From NCBI RefSeq assembly GCF_002951615.1, contig NZ_CP019062.1:4278001-4342000 (forward strand): a stretch of DNA of 64,000 nt. The letters run 5' to 3'. Positions 29,673 to 39,914 of this stretch are shown piece after piece. Numbering within the stretch: position 1 is the stretch's first letter; each line of letters begins with the position of its first letter. Both the position numbers and the translations under genes were made by a program. The DNA comes from Rahnella sikkimica. Its GTDB lineage: Bacteria > Pseudomonadota > Gammaproteobacteria > Enterobacterales > Enterobacteriaceae. Under the pieces are notes generated by a model. It worked only from the letters and a program-made list of their open reading frames with translations. It ran no database searches and was not told where the DNA came from.

Positions 29673-31037
29673 TTACATTTTTATCAAACGTTCGACTTCA
29701 GCAACTTTATCCCATACCAATTCCGGTTGACCCCGGCTTTCGATATTGAGGCGTAACAAAGGTTCAGTGTTGGAAGTTCGCACGTTCAATCGCCATTCAG
29801 GCATTTCCATACTTAATCCATCAGTAAAATCGACTGATATGGCATCATTTTTAAATTCATTTTCAATTCTTGTCAGAATATCTTTGGAATTTGATACCTT
29901 ATAGTTTATTTCACCGCTGCATGGATAAGCTTGCATTGCTTTACGCACTAATTTTGACAATGATGAATTTTTTGAGGAAATAAGTTCAATTACCAACAGC
30001 CATGGGATCATACCGCTATCACAGTAAGCAAAATCGCGGAAATAATGGTGTGCACTCATTTCCCCACCATAGATTGCGTTTTCCGCACGCATTCTTTCTT
30101 TAATATAAGCATGGCCTGTTTTGCTTTTTACCGGGATCCCGCCGGCTTGTTGAACGACCTGCACTGTATTCCAGGTTAAGCGAGGGTCATGAATTATCTT
30201 AGCGCCTTTATTTTTTGTCAGAAAAGCTTCAGCTAGAAGGCCAACTATATAATATCCTTCTATAAAATCTGCATTTTCATCAAACAGGAAGCAGCGGTCG
30301 AAATCGCCATCCCAGGCAATACCCATATCCGCCTTGTGTTGCCTCACTGCATCTGCAGTCGCAGCACGGTTCTCTGGTAATAATGGGTTAGGGATTCCGT
30401 TAGGGAAATTGCCGTCTGGATTATGGTTAACTTTGATAAACTCAACGGGAACGTTTTGTTTTTTAAATACTGCTTCGATTTCATCGATGACATGGCCTGC
30501 AGCGCCATTTCCCGCATTTACCACTAACTTCAATGGTCTGATAGCCTTGAGATCAAGATAAGACATCAGATGGTCTATATAACTATCGAGAAGAGACATC
30601 TTTGAATAATGCCCTTTATTTTCGACAGCTTTAAAGTTCCCGATTTCAATCATATCGCGAATATCATTAAGTCCCGAGTCGCCGCTTATCGGTTTTGCGC
30701 CACGGCCGACTAACTTCATTCCGTTATAATCCATCGGGTTATGGCTTGCAGTCACTTCTATTGCGCCATCAACGTCAAGATGAAAAGCCGCAAAGTAAAT
30801 TTCCTCTGTACCGGTAACACCGAGGTCAATGACATTTACGCCAGAATCTTGCAAACCATGTGACAGTGCGGCTTTAAGCGTTTCACTGCTCAGTCGAATA
30901 TCACCGCCAATCGCGACTGTTTTAGCATTCATATATTGACCGAATGCCTTGCCAATAGAATAAGCAATATCAGCGTTGAGTTCATCGCCAAGACGGCCAC
31001 GTATATCATAGGCCTTGAAACAAGTTAATGCAGACAT
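29673..31037 (-). CDS. manB: Phosphomannomutase
   Basis: Interconverts mannose-6-phosphate and mannose-1-phosphate. 454 residues of the alpha-D-phosphohexomutase family: [15 protein letters not shown] at the start, phosphoserine loop [12 protein letters not shown] (about 95-106), metal-binding DGDFDRCF near 246, sugar-binding GGEMSAHHY near 325, and the phosphate-binding [11 protein letters not shown] at the C-terminus. All key residues are present. Second gene of the operon, 13 bases after manC. A housekeeping cpsG paralogue may exist elsewhere; this copy is cluster-specific. Confidence 0.95.
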   Translation of the reverse strand: MSALTCFKAYDIRGRLGDELNADIAYSIGKAFGQYMNAKTVAIGGDIRLSSETLKAALSHGLQDSGVNVIDLGVTGTEEIYFAAFHLDVDGAIEVTASHNPMDYNGMKLVGRGAKPISGDSGLNDIRDMIEIGNFKAVENKGHYSKMSLLDSYIDHLMSYLDLKAIRPLKLVVNAGNGAAGHVIDEIEAVFKKQNVPVEFIKVNHNPDGNFPNGIPNPLLPENRAATADAVRQHKADMGIAWDGDFDRCFLFDENADFIEGYYIVGLLAEAFLTKNKGAKIIHDPRLTWNTVQVVQQAGGIPVKSKTGHAYIKERMRAENAIYGGEMSAHHYFRDFAYCDSGMIPWLLVIELISSKNSSLSKLVRKAMQAYPCSGEINYKVSNSKDILTRIENEFKNDAISVDFTDGLSMEMPEWRLNVRTSNTEPLLRLNIESRGQPELVWDKVAEVERLIKM

Positions 31038-31050
31038 TTAAAGCTCCAGT

Positions 31051-32463
31051 TTAATCGCGACCGTATTGATCCTGAATGCGGATGATATCATCGTCACCTA
31101 AATATGAACCTGACTGGATTTCAAGCAGTTCAAGAGGGATTTTTCCCGGGTTTTCCAAACTGTGAAAAGAACCAACCGGAATAAAAGTCGATTGGTTTTC
31201 AGTCAGCAAAAATTCTTTACCTTCGATTATTACTTTGCCTGTTCCAGATAAGACAACCCAGTGTTCAGCCCTGTGGTGATGCATTTGCATGGAAAATGCT
31301 CCACCAGGCTTAACTGTTACTCTGTTGACATTAAATCTTTTTTCCTGAACAACGGCATCACTACGTCCCCAAGGGCGGTAAGACTCACGGTGTTTACGGT
31401 ATTCGCTACGTTGTTCAGCTTTCAAGAATTCGACAATTCTTTTAACGTCCTGAACTTTATTTTTGTCGACGACAAGTACAGCATCTTTGGTGCTAACAAT
31501 AACCAGATTTTCAACGCCAATAGCAGCAACGAGTTTTTCATCGGTATTGATATAGCAATTCTCAGTGTTGTGGATAAAAGCGTCGCCTGTGATTGCGTTA
31601 TTGGCAGTATCCTTTTCACTCACATCCCAGAGGGCAGACCAGGAGCCTACATCACTCCAACCGGCATTTAAGGATACAACAACAGCCTCATCAGTTTTTT
31701 CCATTACAGCATAATCCACTGATTCATCGGGACATGCCATAAAGCAGTCTTTGTCCAGATTAGTGAAAGCATCGTTTCTCGTAGAGTTTGCTATTGCTAA
31801 CTCACAGGCTTCCAATATATCAGGCCGGTATTTTTTCAGTTCTTCCAGATATTTTTTAGCCCGGAACATAAACATCCCACTGTTCCAGTAATATTCACCT
31901 GATTCTATATATTTCCCGGCAGTTTCTTCGTCAGGCTTTTCTACAAATCTTTTTACTTTAAATAGCTCAGAGATATTGCCTACAATATCACCACGTTGAA
32001 TATACCCATAACCAGTCTCTGGCCCTGTAGGCACAATACCGAATGTGACAAGACTATCTTTTTCAGCGTAAGGGGTTGCAAAGGCAATAGCCTGATGGAA
32101 GGCTTTAGTGTCATTAATGATATGATCTGCTGCTAAAACAAGCATTAATGGGTCATTACCATCAGAAATTGCATTTAATGCGGCTAATGCAATGGCTGGT
32201 GCTGTATTTCTCCCAACTGGCTCTAATATAATATTTTGGGATAATTTATCAATTTGACGTAGTTGTTCTGCAACCAAAAAACGATGCTCTTCGTTGCAAA
32301 TAACAACGGGCTCGCGAACTTCTAAACCATTTAATCGCTCAACCGTTTCCTGCAACATAGAAAGCCTGCCATGTAAACGCAAGAACTGTTTAGGATAAAG
32401 TTCCCTTGACATCGGCCATAAACGGCTGCCTGTACCACCAGCCATAATTACAGGGAGTAACAT
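31051..32463 (-). CDS. manC: Mannose-1-phosphate guanylyltransferase
   Basis: Makes GDP-mannose from mannose-1-phosphate and GTP. 470 residues of the long bifunctional-type family. The N-terminal nucleotidyltransferase starts [20 protein letters not shown], with [16 protein letters not shown] (about 174-183) is the mannose-1-phosphate site. The C-terminal cupin (type II isomerase) has [20 protein letters not shown]. Whether the isomerase is active cannot be read. First gene of the leftward operon; its ATG lies about 90 bases beyond the ops element. Confidence 0.95.
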   Translation of the reverse strand: MLLPVIMAGGTGSRLWPMSRELYPKQFLRLHGRLSMLQETVERLNGLEVREPVVICNEEHRFLVAEQLRQIDKLSQNIILEPVGRNTAPAIALAALNAISDGNDPLMLVLAADHIINDTKAFHQAIAFATPYAEKDSLVTFGIVPTGPETGYGYIQRGDIVGNISELFKVKRFVEKPDEETAGKYIESGEYYWNSGMFMFRAKKYLEELKKYRPDILEACELAIANSTRNDAFTNLDKDCFMACPDESVDYAVMEKTDEAVVVSLNAGWSDVGSWSALWDVSEKDTANNAITGDAFIHNTENCYINTDEKLVAAIGVENLVIVSTKDAVLVVDKNKVQDVKRIVEFLKAEQRSEYRKHRESYRPWGRSDAVVQEKRFNVNRVTVKPGGAFSMQMHHHRAEHWVVLSGTGKVIIEGKEFLLTENQSTFIPVGSFHSLENPGKIPLELLEIQSGSYLGDDDIIRIQDQYGRD

Positions 32464-33120
32464 CGATAATTCCTTCTATTTCAATTTGTTATTAATATTG
32501 CATTACCTGTAGTGAATGTTTGGCTAACAGGTTTTGTGTTAAAAATGACCACGCTACCGCCCTCGGCTCAGTAGCAACCGATACACTCAATAGGACAGGG
32601 ATAGATGACACACAGCCTAAAGATTTTCACAATAAATGAGATAAGATTCATCTTATAGGTGCTTGAGTATTGCTGGTCACCAAATCAAATGCTGGTGCTA
32701 ATTTTCGTGCTAGTTCGTGATGATTACAAGGGATAATCATTATTAGACTGAATTTGTTTTGATGGGAGGGGGAATAATGGAGCAGTCTTTGTAGTCGGGG
32801 ATTGGTTCTGCTGTTGAGGGTCAATAATTTAATTGTGCGAGTTGTCAACAATAGTTGAAAAATTGCTCAAAAATTAAGTTCCAGGATTAAAAATCCCATC
32901 CTTTGATAAAGGGGCTTTTGGCGGATGGTGTTTCTTTAATAGACGGGGTCTTACGTGATTGGCTTAGATATCAGCCAGTTTAACGAGAAACTAGAATATT
33001 AAATACCCGCGAGGGAAGACAACTCAAACTCAAATGGCAGATTCGCCCTATTCCGTGAGCTTTTGGCGTGTTCTATCCTGAGTAAAAATCGGGTTAACAG
33101 ACAATTGCGGCAATGATTAA
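32464..33120 (-). other. Leader and upstream region of the polysaccharide operon
   Basis: About 650 bases without a credible gene; the only open frames are short and unlike any family. It holds the ops element, a small perfect palindrome at 32641-32656 (ATAAGAT-TC-ATCTTAT) and a TTGACA hexamer on the minus strand (32843-32848) without a matching -10 at good spacing. It ends at the right-hand direct repeat. The operon promoter must lie here. Confidence 0.6.
32550..32561 (-). promoter_or_regulatory. ops element (RfaH recruitment site, JUMPstart core)
   Basis: Read on the minus strand: GGCGGTAGCGTG, which matches the 12-base ops consensus that pauses RNA polymerase and recruits the antiterminator RfaH. 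It lies about 86 bases upstream of manC in the direction of transcription, as in other long O-antigen and capsule operons. It predicts RfaH-dependent read-through of the whole 26-kb unit. Confidence 0.9.
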
Positions 33121-33389
33121 GTCACTCCTTGCGAAGTGGCTTAATCATATGATTTTAAAGCTAAAATTTGGTGGCCCTTGCTGGACTTGAACCATCAAGC
33201 GATTATGAGTCGCGTGCTTTAACCAACTGAGCTATAGAGCCGAGGTGCGGGATTATACGGTAAACACCGGTTACAGGTCTATACGTGTTCGGTTTGTATG
33301 CGCGTTTTGTGCACAGTTCTAGTCTGTTGTGTTCGCAGACTTTTTTACCTATAACTCGAGCAAATACGTCTCAGGAAAACATTATGCTT
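33121..33389. repeat. Right flanking direct repeat of the polysaccharide island (psi-ileX-mug segment)
   Basis: The 269-base counterpart of 4907-5179. It differs by a 4-base gap in the tRNA and scattered substitutions (for example in the terminator stem, the acceptor arm and between -10 and mug). It runs without a break into the intact mug gene, so this is the native chromosomal junction on that side. Confidence 0.9.
33169..33241 (-). pseudogene. Decayed tRNA-Ile2 (ileX) copy
   Basis: A 73-base version of the left tRNA with four bases missing between the anticodon arm and the T loop, removing the variable loop and part of the T stem. The acceptor 5' strand is GGCTCTA instead of GGCCCTT, so its base 7 no longer pairs. 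The anticodon loop and the TATAAT box upstream survive. It should not fold as a working tRNA. Confidence 0.88.
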
Positions 33390-33881
33390 ACAGATATCCT
33401 CGTGGAGGATCTTCAGGTTGTGTTCTGCGGCATTAATCCCGGTCTTTCTTCTGCTCACAAAGGTTATCCTTTTGCGAATGGGAGTAACCGTTTCTGGAAA
33501 GTGATTCATCAGGCGGGTTTCACCGGGCGTCAGTTAGTGCCGGAGCAGTGGCAGCAGTTGACGGATTTTGGCTGCGGTATCACGGCGCTTGTGGCGCGTC
33601 CGACGGTGGAAGCCAGCGAGCTGAATCGGGATGAACTGCGCAATGGTGGTGAGGTGCTCAAAGAGAAAATCTCGCGCTATCAGCCGCGTGCGTTGGCGAT
33701 TCTGGGGAAACAGGCCTTCAGCAAAGCGTTTGGCATCAGCAAAGTTAACTGGGGGCGTCAGGCGCTGAAAATTGGCCGGACGGAGGTCTGGGTTTTGCCG
33801 AATCCCAGCGGGCTGAATCGTGCGACGCTCGATGAGCTGGTTGTTTCATACCGTGAGCTGTATACGTCGCTGAATCCCTGA
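33384..33881 (+). CDS. mug: G/U mismatch-specific DNA glycosylase
   Basis: Removes uracil or ethenocytosine opposite guanine. The start [20 protein letters not shown] at 33384, behind AGGA, matches the family N-terminus; the frame is open further upstream to 33285 but that part lies in the tRNA leader. 165 residues: catalytic GINPGLSSA (about 16-24), NRFWKV near 38, and NPSGLNR near 146 as the DNA-wedge motif. Next to rpoD, as in E. coli. A truncated duplicate of its first codons lies at 5174. Confidence 0.95.
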   Translation: MLTDILVEDLQVVFCGINPGLSSAHKGYPFANGSNRFWKVIHQAGFTGRQLVPEQWQQLTDFGCGITALVARPTVEASELNRDELRNGGEVLKEKISRYQPRALAILGKQAFSKAFGISKVNWGRQALKIGRTEVWVLPNPSGLNRATLDELVVSYRELYTSLNP

Positions 33882-33900
33882 ATGTCTGGTGAATCCGAAT

Positions 33901-33929
33901 AAAAAAAAGCCCCGCCATTTCCAGAGAAA
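33901..33929. terminator. 5' half of the mug/rpoD terminator, with TSD AAAG
   Basis: Seven A then GCCCCGCC (33908-33915) and AAAG (33926-33929) directly before the IS150-type element. On the far side AAAG (35378-35381) is followed by GCGGGGC and TTTTT. Joined, they form AAGCCCCGCC-loop-GGCGGGGCTT with A and T runs on both sides, a bidirectional terminator between convergent genes. The element sits at the loop/3' arm edge. Confidence 0.85.
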
Positions 33930-33981
33930 GTGGACTGCACCCCAAAAGTTGGACACCCAACTGAGTAAGGTGCAGTTTTTT

Positions 33982-34506
33982 ATGGCAAAGCCAAAATATT
34001 CCCTCGAAACCAGAATGGCAGTGGTCAGCCATTACCTCTCCGGTCATGACGGGACACAACGGACCGCAGAACGTTTTGGGGTCGAAAGAACGTCAGTTCG
34101 TCGCTGGGTCAGGGCCTGGCAATTACACGGCATTGATGGCATTGCCTGGAAAAATGACCGCCATTCTCCGGCGTTCCGGATTGCTGTTGTCCGCACTGCT
34201 CTCGATGAAGAACTTTCGATGCGTGAAGCTGCTGCACGGTTTAATATCTCAAATGAAACCGTTGTCCGGCACTGGATTAATGTCTACAAAGACGCAGGTG
34301 AGAAAGGACTTCTGAGCATAAAACCGGGCCGGAGCAAAGACATGGCAAAACCCCAAAAAGCCTCACCCCTTACTGATGCAGCGCTGGAAAAGTTATCTCC
34401 CGAAGAACTGCGGGCTGAACTCCGTTATCTGCGTGCAGAGAATGCTTACCTAAAAAAGCTGAAGGCCTTAGTTCAAAGCGAGAAAAACGGCAGAAAGCCA
34501 GAATAA
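33982..34506 (+). CDS. IS150-type transposase OrfA
   Basis: 174 residues from the ATG at 33982 (MAKPKYSLETRMAVVSHYL); the upstream extension to 33889 runs across the inverted repeat and is not real. Two helix-turn-helix units are visible (TAERFGVERTSVRRWVRAWQ near 27-46; AAARFNISNETVVRHWINVY near 77-96), then a C-terminal coiled coil (LRAELRYLRAENAYLKKLKA). The slippery run AAAAAAG at 34452-34458 allows a -1 shift to make the OrfAB transposase. Confidence 0.9.
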   Translation: MAKPKYSLETRMAVVSHYLSGHDGTQRTAERFGVERTSVRRWVRAWQLHGIDGIAWKNDRHSPAFRIAVVRTALDEELSMREAAARFNISNETVVRHWINVYKDAGEKGLLSIKPGRSKDMAKPQKASPLTDAALEKLSPEELRAELRYLRAENAYLKKLKALVQSEKNGRKPE

Positions 34507-34559
34507 TCAGTGAGCTAAGGCGTAAGTATGCGCTCAATGACCTTCTATGTGCAGCGGGT

Positions 34560-35345
34560 ATGTCCCGCAGTACGTGGTATCACAATATGGATGCGCTGAA
34601 GCGGGTGGACAGGCATGCTGAGCTGAAAGACAAAATCAGTGAGATATATCACTGCCACAAAGGGCGTTATGGCTACCGCAGGATCACGCTCTCACTGAGA
34701 AAGCAGGGACTGCTGGTGAACCATAAAACAGTACAGCGGCTGATGGCGGAGCTGTCGCTCCGGTCTCTGGTAAGGGTGAAGAAATATCGCGCGTGGAAAG
34801 GAGAAACTGGCAGGGTTGCGCCCAACATCCTGAGGCGGGACTTCAGTGCATCAAAAGCCAACGAAAAGTGGGTTACGGATGTGACAGAGTTCTCGGTACA
34901 GGGTAAAAAGCTTTACCTGTCGCCGGTGCTCGATCTTTTTAACCGGGAAATTATCTCATACAGCCTGTCGGAGAGACCGGTGATGGAAATGGTTAATACC
35001 ATGCTGCGTGATGCGTTTTTAAAGCTCAGCCCGGAAGATGCCCCCCTGTTGCACTCGGATCAGGGCTGGCAGTATCGAATGGCAGGCTATCAGGCAAAGT
35101 TAAAGGCGCAGGGCATGACGCAAAGTATGTCGCGTAAAGGAAACTGCCTGGATAATGCGGTGATGGAGAACTTCTTCGGTACGCTGAAATCGGAGTATTT
35201 TTATCTGAGTCAGTTCAGCAGTATCAATGAACTGAGGAAGGGGATAGAGGAATATATTCATTACTACAACAACGAAAGAATAAGCCTGAAATTAAAAGGC
35301 CTGAGTCCGGTGGAATACCGAACCCAGGCCCTGAAAGCCGCTTAA
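34560..35345 (+). CDS. IS150-type transposase OrfB (integrase core)
   Basis: The ATG-started frame is 261 residues, but after -1 shifting at 34452-34458 the frame is open from the slip site (reading AEGLSSKREKRQKARIISEL and on), so the real product is the OrfAB fusion. Catalytic core: KWVTDVTEF (first Asp), LLHSDQGWQY (second Asp), AVMENFFGTLKSEYF (Glu with Lys seven later). The final segment has HYYNNERISLKLKGLSPVEYR. All DDE residues are present. Confidence 0.92.
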   Translation: MSRSTWYHNMDALKRVDRHAELKDKISEIYHCHKGRYGYRRITLSLRKQGLLVNHKTVQRLMAELSLRSLVRVKKYRAWKGETGRVAPNILRRDFSASKANEKWVTDVTEFSVQGKKLYLSPVLDLFNREIISYSLSERPVMEMVNTMLRDAFLKLSPEDAPLLHSDQGWQYRMAGYQAKLKAQGMTQSMSRKGNCLDNAVMENFFGTLKSEYFYLSQFSSINELRKGIEEYIHYYNNERISLKLKGLSPVEYRTQALKAA

Positions 35346-35377
35346 CATGAACTGTCCAACTTTATGGGGTCAGTCCA

Positions 35378-35396
35378 AAAGGCGGGGCTTTTTAAT
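35378..35396. terminator. 3' half of the mug/rpoD terminator, with TSD AAAG
   Basis: AAAG (35378-35381), then GCGGGGCTTTTT. With the 5' half at 33901-33929 it rebuilds the bidirectional hairpin. On the rpoD side (minus strand) the remaining half cannot form the stem, so rpoD transcripts may run into the IS unless another signal is used. Confidence 0.8.
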
Positions 35397-35416
35397 GGCT
35401 GACAGCCTGAGGGTGA

Positions 35417-37255
35417 TTAATCGTCCAGGAAACTGCGCAGCACTTCGGAGCGGCTTGGGTGGCGCAGTTTACGCAACGCTTTCGCTTCGATCTGACGGAT
35501 ACGTTCACGGGTAACGTCGAACTGTTTGCCCACTTCTTCCAGAGTGTGGTCAGTGTTCATGTCGATACCGAAACGCATACGCAGAACTTTCGCTTCACGT
35601 GCGGTCAGGCCAGCCAGAACGTCATGCGTTGCAGAACGCAGGCTTTCAGACGTTGCAGAATCCAGTGGCAGTTCGAGGGTTGTATCCTCGATGAAATCAC
35701 CCAGATGCGAATCTTCATCGTCGCCGATTGGCGTTTCCATGGAGATTGGCTCTTTGGCGATTTTCAGCACTTTACGGATTTTGTCTTCCGGCATCAGCAT
35801 ACGTTCAGCCAGCTCTTCCGGCGTAGGTTCGCGGCCCATCTCTTGCAGCATCTGACGCGAAATACGGTTGAGTTTGTTGATTGTCTCAATCATATGTACC
35901 GGGATACGGATGGTACGCGCCTGGTCAGCGATGGAGCGGGTGATAGCCTGACGGATCCACCATGTTGCATAAGTAGAGAACTTATAACCACGGCGATATT
36001 CAAACTTATCAACGGCTTTCATCAGGCCGATGTTACCTTCCTGGATCAGGTCGAGGAATTGCAGACCACGGTTGGTGTATTTCTTCGCGATAGAAATAAC
36101 CAGACGTAAGTTTGCTTCAACCATCTCTTTCTTCGCGCGACGGGCTTTCGCTTCGCCGATCGACATGCGACGGTTGATATCTTTAACCTGTTCGATAGTC
36201 AGGCCAGTTTCTTCTTCGATCTGACGCAGTTTCATCAGGCCGCGTTGTACGTCTTCGGTGACTTCTTTCAACTTCTCAGACCACGGTTTACCCATAGCCA
36301 GAGCGGCATCAAACCAGGTATCGCTGGTTTCGTTACCGGCGAACAGGTTGACGAAGTTTTTCTTCGGCATTTTGCACTGTTCAACGCACACTTTCATGAT
36401 CAGACGTTCCTGGGCACGCACGCGATCCATCATGGAACGCATGCTGTTAACCAGGAAATCGAACTGTTTTGGCACCAGACGGAACTGTTTGAATACGTCA
36501 GACAGTTTCAGGATTTCTTCTGCTGCACTCTTGTGGCTACGGCCGTTTTTCTTGATGACCAGACGCGTCGCTTCATGCTGTTCACGCAGTTCGGTGAACT
36601 TCTGGCGAGCCAGTTCCGGGTCGATGCTGTTGTCGTCTTCAGCATCGTCGTCTTCATCTTCGTCTTCTTCGTCATCAGTCTGCTCTTCTGTGGTCAGTTC
36701 AGAACCCACGTGAGTGGCAGTTGGCGCGATTTCTTCTTCGGCGTTAGGGTCAACAAAACCGGTGATCAGATCAGACAGACGAACTTCGCCTGCTTCAACG
36801 CGGTCATATTGCTCTAACAAATAGGTGATAGCTTCAGGATATTCAGCAACGGAGCACTGGACCTGATTGATACCGTCTTCGATACGTTTGGCGATGTCGA
36901 TTTCGCCTTCACGGGTCAGAAGTTCAACGGTACCCATCTCGCGCATATACATACGCACAGGGTCGGTGGTACGGCCAATTTCAGATTCTACGCTGGAAAG
37001 TACCTGCGCCGCCGCTTCTGCAGCGTCTTCGTCCGTATCAGGGCGGTTTTCGGCCAGCATTAAATCATCGGCGTCAGGGGCTTCTTCAAGAACCTGAATG
37101 CCCATGTCGTTAATCATCTGGATGATGTCTTCGATCTGGTCGGAATCGACGATATCTTCCGGCAGATGGTCATTGACCTCAGCATAGGTCAGATAGCCTT
37201 GCTCCTTACCACGGGTGACAAGTAGCTTAAGCTGTGACTGCGGGTTTTGCTCCAT
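35417..37255 (-). CDS. rpoD: RNA polymerase primary sigma factor (sigma-70)
   Basis: 612 residues, nearly the E. coli length. Region 1.1 at the N-terminus ([20 protein letters not shown]), region 1.2 ([21 protein letters not shown]), an acidic non-conserved region around 190-215 ([16 protein letters not shown]), region 2 ([20 protein letters not shown], -10 recognition), region 3, and region 4.2 ([20 protein letters not shown], -35 recognition). Last gene of the rpsU-dnaG-rpoD macromolecular-synthesis operon. A 244-base gap separates it from dnaG. Confidence 0.99.
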   Translation of the reverse strand: MEQNPQSQLKLLVTRGKEQGYLTYAEVNDHLPEDIVDSDQIEDIIQMINDMGIQVLEEAPDADDLMLAENRPDTDEDAAEAAAQVLSSVESEIGRTTDPVRMYMREMGTVELLTREGEIDIAKRIEDGINQVQCSVAEYPEAITYLLEQYDRVEAGEVRLSDLITGFVDPNAEEEIAPTATHVGSELTTEEQTDDEEDEDEDDDAEDDNSIDPELARQKFTELREQHEATRLVIKKNGRSHKSAAEEILKLSDVFKQFRLVPKQFDFLVNSMRSMMDRVRAQERLIMKVCVEQCKMPKKNFVNLFAGNETSDTWFDAALAMGKPWSEKLKEVTEDVQRGLMKLRQIEEETGLTIEQVKDINRRMSIGEAKARRAKKEMVEANLRLVISIAKKYTNRGLQFLDLIQEGNIGLMKAVDKFEYRRGYKFSTYATWWIRQAITRSIADQARTIRIPVHMIETINKLNRISRQMLQEMGREPTPEELAERMLMPEDKIRKVLKIAKEPISMETPIGDDEDSHLGDFIEDTTLELPLDSATSESLRSATHDVLAGLTAREAKVLRMRFGIDMNTDHTLEEVGKQFDVTRERIRQIEAKALRKLRHPSRSEVLRSFLDD

Positions 37256-37409
37256 AAGACGGTATCCACACTTCAGAGTATTTGGGTTGGTGTCGGTCGG
37301 GTAACATCGCCAACAATAACGTTAGGGGCGTTTATTGTGCCGCGGCCCACCAGGGCGGCTCTGCGCAGGGCCATGCCCCGCTATATATCGGCACTTAAGC
37401 CGTGTCTTG

Positions 37410-37482
37410 GTGTTACCCGTCATTCTTCACGCTGCAGATGCGTTTGCCGCCTTCCTGCAACTCGAGTTATTTAGGGTAACCT
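37410..37482. repeat. Likely dispersed enterobacterial intergenic repeat in the dnaG-rpoD gap
   Basis: The stretch with GTCATTCTTCACGCTGCAGA and, further on, CTTCCTGCAACTCGAGTTAT and TTAGGGTA forms an imperfect inverted repeat (TTCACGCTGCAG against CTGCAACTCGA). From memory, very similar sequences are scattered between genes in Serratia, Yersinia and Rahnella genomes. Only one good copy lies here, so its repeat status cannot be proven from this window. Confidence 0.45.
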
Positions 37483-37499
37483 TCTAATGTTCTTATTTT

Positions 37500-39248
37500 T
37501 TAAGACTTTCTCGCAAGTACCTGGTTCAGGGAACTGACTTCTGTGCGCTCCTCCGGACTCAGGCCATGCGTCCTGGCTTTTGCAATCAAGGTTTCAAGCC
37601 GTTGCTCTAAAATAGAGTCATACAGGCTGGCCAGCGTGGCACGAAATTCTTCTTCGACCATCTCCTCTACGATCATGTGGTTCCATGTCGCCAGAGTTTC
37701 AAGCTGCTGGTAGAACTTATTGTCACGATACAGTTCCAGCAATTGTCCTGTTGTCAGCCCTGGTTGGGCTAAGCAAGTCGTGACTAACTCGCTGAACAGA
37801 TCCAATCCTGGTTGCTTCGCTTGCTCCAAACCTTGCAGCGAGGGTATAAGTGTAGCCAGTTGTGGGTTTTGTACCAGTAACCCTATAAGTATACGCATGG
37901 TTGTGCGTTTTAGCTGTGGCACCTGGTAGACATTGCTACCTTCTGCCTGTTTAGGCATCAGCTTTTCCAACTGGCTGTCATCTAAAATGCCGAGCTTATT
38001 CCCTAACTGCTGACGCAAATACATCCGTAACGTTTCACCGGGAACCTGGCGGATCAGCGGCAATGCCAGCATGCTCAATTTGGTCCGCCCGTCAGGGCTG
38101 CTCAAATCCACCTGCGGCATTAGAGAATCAAACAGGAAAGTGGAAAGCGGCATCGCCTGCTCCATCCTTTGTTCGAACGCTTCTTTGCCTTCTTTACGTA
38201 CCAGCGTGTCCGGATCTTCGCCGTCGGGTAAAAACATAAAACGCAGTTGACGGCCATCGTTGAGATACGGCAATGCCGTTTCCAGTGCGCGCCATGCGGC
38301 TTCACGTCCCGCGCGGTCACCGTCATAACAACAAACGATGTTATCTGTGCTGCGGAACATCAGCTGTATGTGGTCCGCCGTCGTGGAGGTTCCCAGCGAC
38401 GCAACGGCATAATCGATGCCGAACTGCGCCAGCGCGACGACGTCCATATAGCCTTCAACCACCAGCAAACGCGGCGGGGAAGGGGCTTTCAACTGTGCTT
38501 CATACAGGCCATATAACTGGCGGCCTTTATGGAAAATCTCGGTTTCCGGTGAGTTCAGGTATTTCGGCGTATCGTTGCCCAAAACCCTGCCACCAAACGC
38601 AATCACGCGGCCACGTTTGTCACGGATCGGGAACATCACCCGTTCGCGAAAACGATCATAGCTGCGTCCGTTGTCATTGGTGACCAACATACCGGCGTCG
38701 ATCAGAGACGCTTTATCATCGGCATTCTTACCGAAACGCTTTAACACGTTGTCCCAGCCCGGTGGGGCGAAACCAATGGCAAAATGATTGATGACGTCTT
38801 CACTTAAACCGCGCCGGGCAAGGTAGTCTCTGGCCGGTGCACCTGCAGGTTGTTTAAGTGATTGCTGATAGAACTCGCTAAGCGGTGCCATCAACTGGTA
38901 GAGGCTTTGACGCTGATGACGCTCCATCTGAGTCGGGCCAGTGCCTGCTTCGTACGGCACTTCCAAACCCTGCATTGTCGCCAGTTCCTCAATGCTTTCG
39001 ACAAACTCAAGTCTGTCATAGTTCATCAGGAAATCGACGGCATTGCCGTGGGCACCACAGCCGAAACAGTGATAAAACTGCTTATCGCCATTTACGGTAA
39101 ATGAGGGTGTTTTCTCATGGTGGAAAGGGCAGCACGCATGATAATTTTTACCCTGTTTCTTGAGCTTTACACGAGCGTCGATCAAATCGACGATATCGAT
39201 ACGAGCCAGCAAGTCATTGATAAATACGCGCGGAATTCTCCCAGCCAT
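37500..39248 (-). CDS. dnaG: DNA primase
   Basis: Makes RNA primers at the replication fork. 582 residues from the ATG at 39248 (MAGRIPRVFINDLLARIDIV), the family start; the frame is open to 39308 but those codons are upstream leader. CHC2 zinc finger CCPFHHEKTPSF with HCFGCGAHG near 39-64, the RNA polymerase core/TOPRIM domain with VVEGYMDVVAL near 263 and CCYDGDRAGR near 307, then the C-terminal DnaB-binding domain. Middle gene of the rpsU-dnaG-rpoD operon. Confidence 0.98.
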   Translation of the reverse strand: MAGRIPRVFINDLLARIDIVDLIDARVKLKKQGKNYHACCPFHHEKTPSFTVNGDKQFYHCFGCGAHGNAVDFLMNYDRLEFVESIEELATMQGLEVPYEAGTGPTQMERHQRQSLYQLMAPLSEFYQQSLKQPAGAPARDYLARRGLSEDVINHFAIGFAPPGWDNVLKRFGKNADDKASLIDAGMLVTNDNGRSYDRFRERVMFPIRDKRGRVIAFGGRVLGNDTPKYLNSPETEIFHKGRQLYGLYEAQLKAPSPPRLLVVEGYMDVVALAQFGIDYAVASLGTSTTADHIQLMFRSTDNIVCCYDGDRAGREAAWRALETALPYLNDGRQLRFMFLPDGEDPDTLVRKEGKEAFEQRMEQAMPLSTFLFDSLMPQVDLSSPDGRTKLSMLALPLIRQVPGETLRMYLRQQLGNKLGILDDSQLEKLMPKQAEGSNVYQVPQLKRTTMRILIGLLVQNPQLATLIPSLQGLEQAKQPGLDLFSELVTTCLAQPGLTTGQLLELYRDNKFYQQLETLATWNHMIVEEMVEEEFRATLASLYDSILEQRLETLIAKARTHGLSPEERTEVSSLNQVLARKS

Positions 39249-39383
39249 AAGCCCCTTACTCACTAGCCTATAAACGAGAACAAGCCGCGCATTCCTTTCG
39301 GAAAGCACGGCCTTCGTATGCTACTACGCAGTCTGCGCGTTCTTAATATTGCAAATCACGCGATTTGGGGTTGCCCCCGAAGA

Positions 39384-39698
<315 letters not shown>

Positions 39699-39914
39699 GC
39701 ACAACGGCAAATTGAAGCGGGCGCCTCTTGCAACCCTTCTGCAACATCGTGCGCTCGCTTTTGCGTCGGGCGGCGATTATATACCAATCAATCCAAATTG
39801 CTCGACATTAATTGCCCGCAGCGTGAGGAATTCCTTCACCGGTGCAGCACCTGCCAGGGCTTGTGTGATAAACTGCGCGCCGCGAGTTAGCCTGAAACCA
39901 TGATGGAAAGAGTG

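Larger units (their letters stand above)
33930..35377 (+). mobile_element. IS3-family (IS150-type) insertion sequence, apparently complete
   Basis: A 1448-base element. The left end TGGACTGCACCCCAAAAGTT and the right end, on the opposite strand, TGGACTGACCCCATAAAGTT are imperfect inverted repeats. Target duplication AAAG on both sides. Both open frames and the slippery site are intact, so it may be active. It splits the terminator shared by mug and rpoD. Confidence 0.93.

Noticed and set aside
33285..33383. Open extension upstream of mug giving a 198-residue protein
   Set aside because: The extra 33 codons lie in the duplicated tRNA/mug leader. The family N-terminus and ribosome site put the start at 33384.
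36245..36817. 190-codon antisense frame inside rpoD
   Set aside because: A shadow frame; the phenylalanine/histidine-rich product is the complement of the acidic and charged rpoD regions.
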